From NCBI GenBank assembly GCA_036768485.1, contig JAVLUZ010000154.1, positions 2,438,529 through 2,502,528 of the forward strand: DNA of 64,000 nucleotides. The letters run 5' to 3'. The notes beneath the pieces are model-generated. The model was given only the letters and a program-made list of their open reading frames with translations, was not told where the DNA came from and made no database searches. Both the position numbers and the translations under genes were made by a program. Each line of letters begins with the position of its first letter. Position 1 is the stretch's first letter. Positions 60,701 through 64,000 of this stretch are shown here, in pieces. This stretch comes from Mermis nigrescens (lineage: Eukaryota > Nematoda > Enoplea > Mermithida > Mermithidae).

Positions 60701-63262
60701 AATGTTTAATATCCAAAACTATGAAAGCATTTAAAAGTTAATACGATTAAGAATGTTTCCGTGTATTCAGGGTCAAATTATTTATTATTCATGATCAATT
60801 AGTCATTATTCCATTCCCAACTATGTAGTATACGCAAATTTGTCTCGTGGAAAACTTGAAAACGATAAGATGAAATGATAAGCACTCATACCTGAATATA
60901 TTCATCAAATGCCTTTGCAGTGAGATGATTCACGGACTTTAATTTATAAAGCATGTCTTAGTTGAATATTTCTCGCAGAAATAATAATATTTAAAGGGTA
61001 AAATAATGATAAAATAATAATAAAATAATAATAGAATAAATGATAAGCAAAGCATTATCCTGCTTCGGATAGTAAAAAGTCAGATATATTTTACAAAAAA
61101 GATTTCCACAAGTAGCCATGACTAAAATCTATCTTGATGACGTTGAGAAGGATCGAGTGAAGAAGCTTATGCCGGCAAAATAAAGTAAACATGGATTTTA
61201 AATTGATGTAGCCATAAAAACAAGAAAACTAAGATATATTTTGTTTCTGATCAATAAAAAGTGAAGCGGTGCACACTCTTTATGAAAAACGAGCATTCAA
61301 TGCAGATTTTATTACTCTATAACATGGTATTAGTAAATTTTTTTCATAGTCCCATAAGTCCTTAGGTTTTTCTGCAAAAATGGACCATTGTTTGCCGTTT
61401 TTTGTCAGAACATTAGTTAGCTTATTTTAGCAAAACTTGCAAAATCTCAGTCAATTTCGCCATATATTCTATAAATTATTTAGATTTTTGATGAATTGTT
61501 AGCGACTTATTTTACCCCAAATTTTTGAAAATTGAACTTGGTGAAAAAACAACACTCTTCGTTTTGACGCCAAAATTTCAAAAAGATCGGCATGAATACT
61601 AACATACAAGAAGGTAGCCTGGTCAATGCTCTTCTTTTCAAACGGCATTCCACATAGAAACGCCATCTCTGTATGGAACAGGGTTTCCAGAATCAAAACA
61701 ACCCATTTTCAGCGACATTTGTGAGGTTAGGTGCACCTGATTACTTAATATTAGCAGCCGATTAAAAAGCCATAGTGGTTTCCATAGAGAAAACATTCAG
61801 GACAGTTCATTTCAAAATTCAGTTAGCTGTGATCAACAGCTTGAAAACTGTAGGAACTTTTGTGAAAACAAAAAGCCAACTTTTTTGCAGTCGAAAAAAC
61901 TGTTGAATGAGACAATATTTTGCCTATTTTCTACCGATCAGAATGAGCCTAATTAAAACGGCTCCACAGTGAAGAACAGTAGACTCCCTGCTACCAATGT
62001 GTTCAATAAAAATCTGTATACGGTTACTGTAAACAAAGTGAGGAATGAAGAACCATTTCGAGACACCCTGTCTTATTACTATTTTTCTAAGCCCAATATT
62101 TCCTTCAAAAGGAAACGAACGGAAACAAAATTTTGTCAATATTCCTTAAAGATGTCAGGGTACATTCTAACCAAAAATGGCCTGACAGAATCAATTTCCA
62201 TGTAAAAAGCTAAGGACTTCTGGGACACCCCTGTATAAGTAAGCCCGAACAAAAAAATTTAGATCAAACTGTAGATAAAGTTCCCGCCATAAAATTTGAA
62301 CAAACAACAGTCCTTCAAGTTCTTTCAACACAGGACGTCTTCGTATATTTTGCATTGCTATGCTAAAACATAAGACGATTTCATTTGTTATAACATTGGC
62401 AACTCAATCCCCGAGAGACCTATAAGGATATAATCATTGTTTTTTTAATTTCGTGAGACGATGTATACATTTTTACATATGTACATATTCAATAAAAATA
62501 TGCTTTCATTCGATGTTATAATCTTATTAATGGAACGAACTTGCTGTGTACGTCCTTTGAATTTAATTAATTTTGAATTGCAAGCAGCTTTAGTACATGA
62601 CCATACATGCACATAGGGGGTAAGGAGTGTTAAACCACGCTGAGAGTTCAGCCAGGCAGATACTGTCCAGCGATTTTAAGCTGACGGAACGTTTTTTGCG
62701 TCATTTTATGTACTTTTTACTCAGAAAGGCGCCCAAAATTGATCAATTTTTGTATTTTTCAGTGTTAAAAGCGATATAAAGCACTTAAAATGAACTAAAA
62801 ATGCTTTTAAAATGCGATATTACCACAAAAAAACGTTTAATAGGCTATTTTGACCATTTTGTTTGTTTAAACAGCAAACGGAAATCGTGAACGTCAAATT
62901 ATACTGTTTTGGATTTCTGGGATTCCAACCCCCCTCGGCCGACCCTGACCTTGTGCACCTATGTATGTACATGACTCACCTTTCCAACGTCACGCGCATC
63001 CTGTAATTGCTTCAATTGTGATAAAGTGTGGTGTCTAAGAGCTTCGTGCAGTGGAGTATCGCCATCTTTGTCCGGTATATTCAGACTGGCGTTTTCTTTT
63101 ACCAAAAGCTGCATTATTTAGAGAAATGGTTAAAATATGAGGAGACACCAATTTAAAAGTAATAATTCAACTTACCCGAACTATCTGTACGTGTTGGCGC
63201 TCAACTGCCAAGTGTAGGACAGTTTGCAAATTAACGTTCTGAATATTGATATTCGCGCGGCC
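42623..63262 (-). CDS. mib1: E3 ubiquitin ligase mind bomb (MIB1-type), C-terminal eight exons
   Basis: Minus-strand exons 63176-63262, 62980-63108, 60515-60696, 53245-53443, 50602-50680, 46809-46901, 44250-44491 and 42623-42781 encode the last 389 residues. Mind bomb ubiquitinates Delta/Serrate-type Notch ligands and so drives their endocytosis in signal-sending cells. Visible: final ankyrin repeats ([57 protein letters not shown]), RING 1 (CMIC...[10 protein letters not shown]...CLIC), RING 2 (CVVC...CGHMIAC, completed on the next exon by [11 protein letters not shown]), a Ser/Asn-rich linker, RLQQQLQ, and the canonical C3HC4 RING 3 (CPVC...CGHGTCQFC...CPIC) near the C-terminus. All seven junctions are GT-AG and phase-consistent. 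The N-terminal MIB/HERC2 and ZZ part lies beyond 63262, outside the window or unrecognised. Three RINGs, and the match to MIB1 rather than MIB2 around MKKCVQC and LQQQLQ, make the assignment strong. Confidence 0.95.
42951..43199 (-). mobile_element. Family B element (B12)
   Basis: Begins CATACGTGGACACTGG, ends CTCAGGTGTG. Perfect TSD CTCGCGAC (42943-42950, 43200-43207). In the last mib1 intron. Confidence 0.9.
43200..43378. repeat. Long hairpin (palindromic MITE)
   Basis: Arms of about 75 bp: CGACGAATGTTGAC through GTTTAACACGTCGGTC, then a 17-bp loop and the inverse. The innermost 45 bp pair almost perfectly. Confidence 0.75.
44250..44491 (-). CDS. mib1: mib1 exon: Ser/Asn-rich linker and coiled segment
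   Basis: Acceptor TTCAATAG, donor CAA|GTATGC. A disordered Asn/Ser/Lys-rich linker ending [10 protein letters not shown], which matches the family just before RING 3. Confidence 0.88.
44560..44945 (+). mobile_element. Family N element (N1)
   Basis: Begins CATACATGATC, ends GTGCATGTCTG. Perfect TSD GTGTAAAC (44552-44559, 44946-44953). Contains TGCGCTTCGCGCCA (44727). Confidence 0.85.
45180..45455 (-). CDS. Unrecognised 91-codon intronic ORF (doubtful)
   Basis: ATG-started frame on the mib1 strand within an intron. Predicted N-terminal hydrophobic segment ([17 protein letters not shown]) then a charged tail ([15 protein letters not shown]). The 3' end runs into a TTGATTGGT low-complexity tract (45015-45145). 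It could be a small membrane protein, an unused exon or chance. Confidence 0.2.
   Translation of the reverse strand: MKKHEKLMRTKECLYVTVIAIIISTFASYVHHTWTNGTTSSNPVSLEAGKNLPASINENLAKCNTNRKKINEIRKNDSKINESVNQLEKER
45738..46143. mobile_element. Family C element with nested B13
   Basis: TIR CAGGCACGTAGCT / AGCTATGTGCCTG, TSD AGCATATT/AGTGTATT (6/8). Interrupted at 45868-46107. Confidence 0.8.
45868..46107 (+). mobile_element. Family B element (B13), nested in C
   Basis: Begins CACACCTGGGCGTGG, ends CCCACGTATG. Perfect TSD GTCCGGAC (45860-45867, 46108-46115). Confidence 0.9.
46809..46901 (-). CDS. mib1: mib1 exon: second half of RING 2
   Basis: 93 nt, acceptor TTATGTAG, donor GAAG|GTACTG, phase 1 both ends. 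Encodes [19 protein letters not shown] and YIICCG. Easily missed because of its size, but it fits phase and family exactly. Confidence 0.93.
47089..47436 (+). mobile_element. Family N element (N2)
   Basis: Begins CATACAAGATCTGGGG, ends GTGCATGTTTG, with partly matching flanks (GTAACAAC/TTAACAAA). Confidence 0.65.
47813..48597. mobile_element. Fold-back element P2 with nested B14
   Basis: Begins GGGTGGGCCTATAAAAAGGC and ends CCTTTTTTATAGGCCTCCTG. The two arms encode recognisably the same peptide-like frame in opposite directions (VHIS-LLNRN-AFL), showing arm homology rather than genes. Confidence 0.65.
48072..48275 (-). mobile_element. Family B element (B14), nested in P2
   Basis: Begins CATACGTGGGCAGC, ends CCCAGGTGTG. 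Perfect TSD GTATCTAC (48064-48071, 48276-48283). Confidence 0.9.
48716..49472. mobile_element. Element L: GTGCTAATG arrays
   Basis: Ends CACGGTTTTTTAGCACC and TTGCTAAAAAACGCTG. Both subterminal regions are arrays of GTGCTAATGAAAA (48730-48790, 49385-49452). One degenerate hairpin (about 48870). No TSD recognised. Terminal layout matches family A. Confidence 0.65.
50602..50680 (-). CDS. mib1: mib1 exon: first half of RING 2
   Basis: Acceptor TATATAG, donor AACG|GTAACT. Encodes [20 protein letters not shown] and HMIACN. Confidence 0.93.
50779..51192 (+). mobile_element. Family A element (A6)
   Basis: Begins CACGGTTTTTTCGTATTCGG, ends GTACAAAACACACTG. Perfect TSD CCAGAAGT (50771-50778, 51193-51200). 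98 bp upstream (gene sense) of the mib1 RING 2 exon. Confidence 0.9.
51601..51976 (-). mobile_element. Family N element (N3)
   Basis: Begins CATACATACACAGC, ends GGGTTCATGTATG. TSD TTCATGTC/CTCATGTC (7/8). Contains a hairpin at 51806. Confidence 0.8.
52959..53234 (-). mobile_element. Family A element (A7), shortened, beside mib1 RING 1 exon
   Basis: Begins CAGTGTTTTTTTGTACAAGG, ends TAGAAAAAACAGTG. About 276 bp, missing the middle of the family. Flanks do not match. It lies 10 bp beyond the exon donor. Confidence 0.75.
53245..53443 (-). CDS. mib1: mib1 exon: RING finger 1
   Basis: Acceptor GCTCTAG, donor CAGA|GTACGT. A Ser/Pro linker then [19 protein letters not shown] and CLICKENV. The family A element A7 begins 10 bp beyond the donor. 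Confidence 0.93.
53560..53880. repeat. Family H fragment (H1)
   Basis: GGTCAGGGTCG and the GGCGCTTTTTGACTAAAAAG core shared with H2 and H3. Ends not defined. Confidence 0.5.
54417..54836. mobile_element. Family H element (H2)
   Basis: Begins CATAGGTGCCCAAGG, ends CTACGTGCACGTGTG; flanks CTCACAAC/CCCACAAT (6/8). Carries the hairpin GGCGCGAAGCGCC (54685). Confidence 0.7.
54837..56165. other. mib1 intron, no gene seen
   Basis: AT-rich sequence with one degenerate hairpin (about 55029) and the repeat fragment at 55330-55505. Nothing coding. Confidence 0.5.
55330..55505. repeat. GGGTCTATC-type repeat fragment in mib1 intron
   Basis: AAATTGCCGAAAATAGCACC, AATTCAATTCTGGGGTCTAT, CCACGCCCAAGTGTT. 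Similar fragments at 29590-29740, 38630-39050 and 43810-43880. No complete ends. Confidence 0.5.
56166..57576. mobile_element. Element K2: second CCGGGG-ended copy, 1.4 kb
   Basis: TIR TAGTGATCGACCGG / CCGGTCGATCACTA and CCGGGGCC arrays at both ends as in K1. The interior differs from K1 and no TSD is recognisable. Confidence 0.75.
58570..59017 (+). mobile_element. Family A element (A8)
   Basis: Ends TGGTGTTTTTCTTGTATTC and ACAAAAATAAAACACTG; flanks CCCCTTCC/TCCCTCCC (6/8). Hairpins at 58702 and 58792. Confidence 0.75.
59025..59760 (+). mobile_element. Family A element (A9)
   Basis: Begins CACTGTTTTTTCTTC, ends CAAAAAAAACACTG; TSD GTCCCTCC/GCCCCTCC (7/8). Inserted a few bases from A8. Confidence 0.8.
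60150..60260. repeat. Repeat R (ACATAAGACGACGTCCTATG)
   Basis: TTTTGCGTTGTTGTGCAAAA, CATAAGACGACGTCCTATG, TTACAACATAGG. Related stretches at 31245-31320 and 62330-62430. Confidence 0.55.
60515..60696 (-). CDS. mib1: mib1 exon: last ankyrin repeat
   Basis: [15 protein letters not shown] through [13 protein letters not shown]. Acceptor ATTTAAG, donor CATAT|GTAAGC, phase 2. Compared with the vertebrate protein as I recall it, about ten residues between VGK and LLMGLG are absent. Confidence 0.93.
62602..62967. mobile_element. Family H element (H3) at a mib1 splice donor
   Basis: 366 bp, begins CATACATGCACATAGG, ends GTGCACCTATGTATG. Perfect TSD TACATGAC (62594-62601, 62968-62975). The right TSD copy overlaps the donor of the exon at 62980. 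Confidence 0.9.
62980..63108 (-). CDS. mib1: mib1 exon: ankyrin repeat
   Basis: 43 codons, [17 protein letters not shown] through LQDARDVGK. Acceptor AATGCAG, donor AAG|GTGAGT; the donor's +5 to +12 bases are one copy of the TSD of element H3. Confidence 0.95.
63176..63262 (-). CDS. mib1: mib1 exon: ankyrin repeat
   Basis: 29 codons, phase 0 both ends. Encodes [13 protein letters not shown] then [15 protein letters not shown]. Acceptor TCCTAG, donor CGG|GTAAGT. Confidence 0.93.
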
Positions 63263-64000
63263 CTAGGAGAAAACCGTAATCTTGAGAATTTACATAAATA
63301 AAAAAATTCTGAAATCAATTAAAATCTTTACCAAAACATTGATCAAGATTCTTGGAGAAATGTAATATTATTGCTCCAGACTATTTTATTAAACAATAAA
63401 TATGTCGAAGATGAGAAGGTTCTATGCTAAGCTGAGAGAGAGCAATACCGAAATGAGCATATGTGTTAGATTTTATGAAACTACGCATTCATGCTCCAGC
63501 AGATGATGGTACAGCACAAAAAAGGTAAGATAAAATATTACTGCGAGTCTGGCTGAAATAATACATTTACATAATTGCAAAAAACAAACAAAAATAGACT
63601 TTAGCCAATTTTCAGAGATAACATCAATAATTTACGTTCTTCTGAAGAATGTAAACAATAAGTAGAACGAATTGTTAATTTCTTACTGTTATCAATGAAA
63701 AATCTCAAGATTGATACATACAGCACACTCTTAATTAGTAGGAGGCAATTAGTAGGATGCACAGCATAGCCGATCTGGGGAAACGGGTCAGCCGGTCTAG
63801 GAGTGGGGGTCAAAATGGAGTTTTTGGGGCCAAAATAACTTCAGAAACTGGTATAAGCGTCAAAATAGCGTTAAAACTACGTTACATACGAGTACATATC
63901 ACACAATTTCTGGTCAATTTGAAGCTCTTCCGTTTTTGACCTTCATTTTGCCTTATTTTCCTCAAAAAATTTTCCATTTTTCCATTTTGAGGATCTAGAG
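63263..64000. other. No exon recognised; probable mib1 intron
   Basis: On either strand I see no ankyrin, MIB/HERC2 or ZZ motif and no ORF over 78 codons. The segment is AT-rich with a GTCAAAATGGAGTTTTTGGG stretch near 63810. Confidence 0.5.

Overview
This is an AT-rich, intron-rich, transposon-dense animal nuclear sequence, most likely from an arthropod (probably an insect; no closer placement is supported). The two conserved genes are metazoan in type. They have canonical GT-AG introns of about 70 bp to 7 kb, and nearly all sequence between exons is made of short non-autonomous DNA transposons. There are no bacterial-style operons, CRISPR arrays or viral genes, and no intact transposase was found.

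Layout. (1) 1-3425, plus strand: the 3' end of a gene for an immunoglobulin/fibronectin-III protein. It has six exons, every internal junction is phase 1, one exon is very acidic (Asp/Asn-rich), and a stop codon and poly(A) signal are visible. (2) 3683-4544, plus: a broken SET-domain (KMT5A/SET8-like) methyltransferase remnant. (3) 4.6-24.7 kb: a gene-poor block of nested mobile elements. These include T1/T2 with embedded tRNA-like sequence, Q1 with a palindromic internal array, K1, the 4.2 kb element D with two fold-back elements inside it, and A1 split by element I. (4) 25540-40383, plus: the complete 26S proteasome ATPase Rpt3 (PSMC4), nine exons, 415 codons. (5) 42623-63262, minus: the last eight exons (389 codons) of the Notch-pathway E3 ligase mind bomb (mib1), from C-terminal ankyrin repeats through three RING fingers. 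It converges on Rpt3. (6) 63.3-64 kb: no exon recognised; probably mib1 intron.

Mobile elements. Many insertions have 8-bp target-site duplications (TSDs) that can be read directly, usually perfect, which is the hallmark of the hAT superfamily. I use working letters for the families (A, B, C, D, H, I, K, L, M, N, T and others). Several families with different ends share a short perfect hairpin, CGGCGCTTCGCGCCG, and their subterminal regions consist of family-specific short palindrome arrays (TTTGTACATGTACAAAG in A; TTTGCACnGTGCAAA in M; GTGCTAATG in L; CCGGGG in K; GGCCTC in I; GGAAAC in Q1). K and I have different ends but a common core. This looks like a modular family complex driven by an hAT-like transposase encoded elsewhere.

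Gene and element interplay. Elements lie very close to functional sites: 82 bp upstream of the Rpt3 start codon, 39 bp upstream of Rpt3 exon 5, and with a TSD overlapping a mib1 splice donor. The most puzzling gene feature is Rpt3 intron 5. It has no usable splice dinucleotides and is bounded by an exact 17-nt duplication of coding sequence. Functionally, Rpt3 unfolds ubiquitinated substrates at the proteasome and Mib1 ubiquitinates Notch ligands; their adjacency is probably coincidental.
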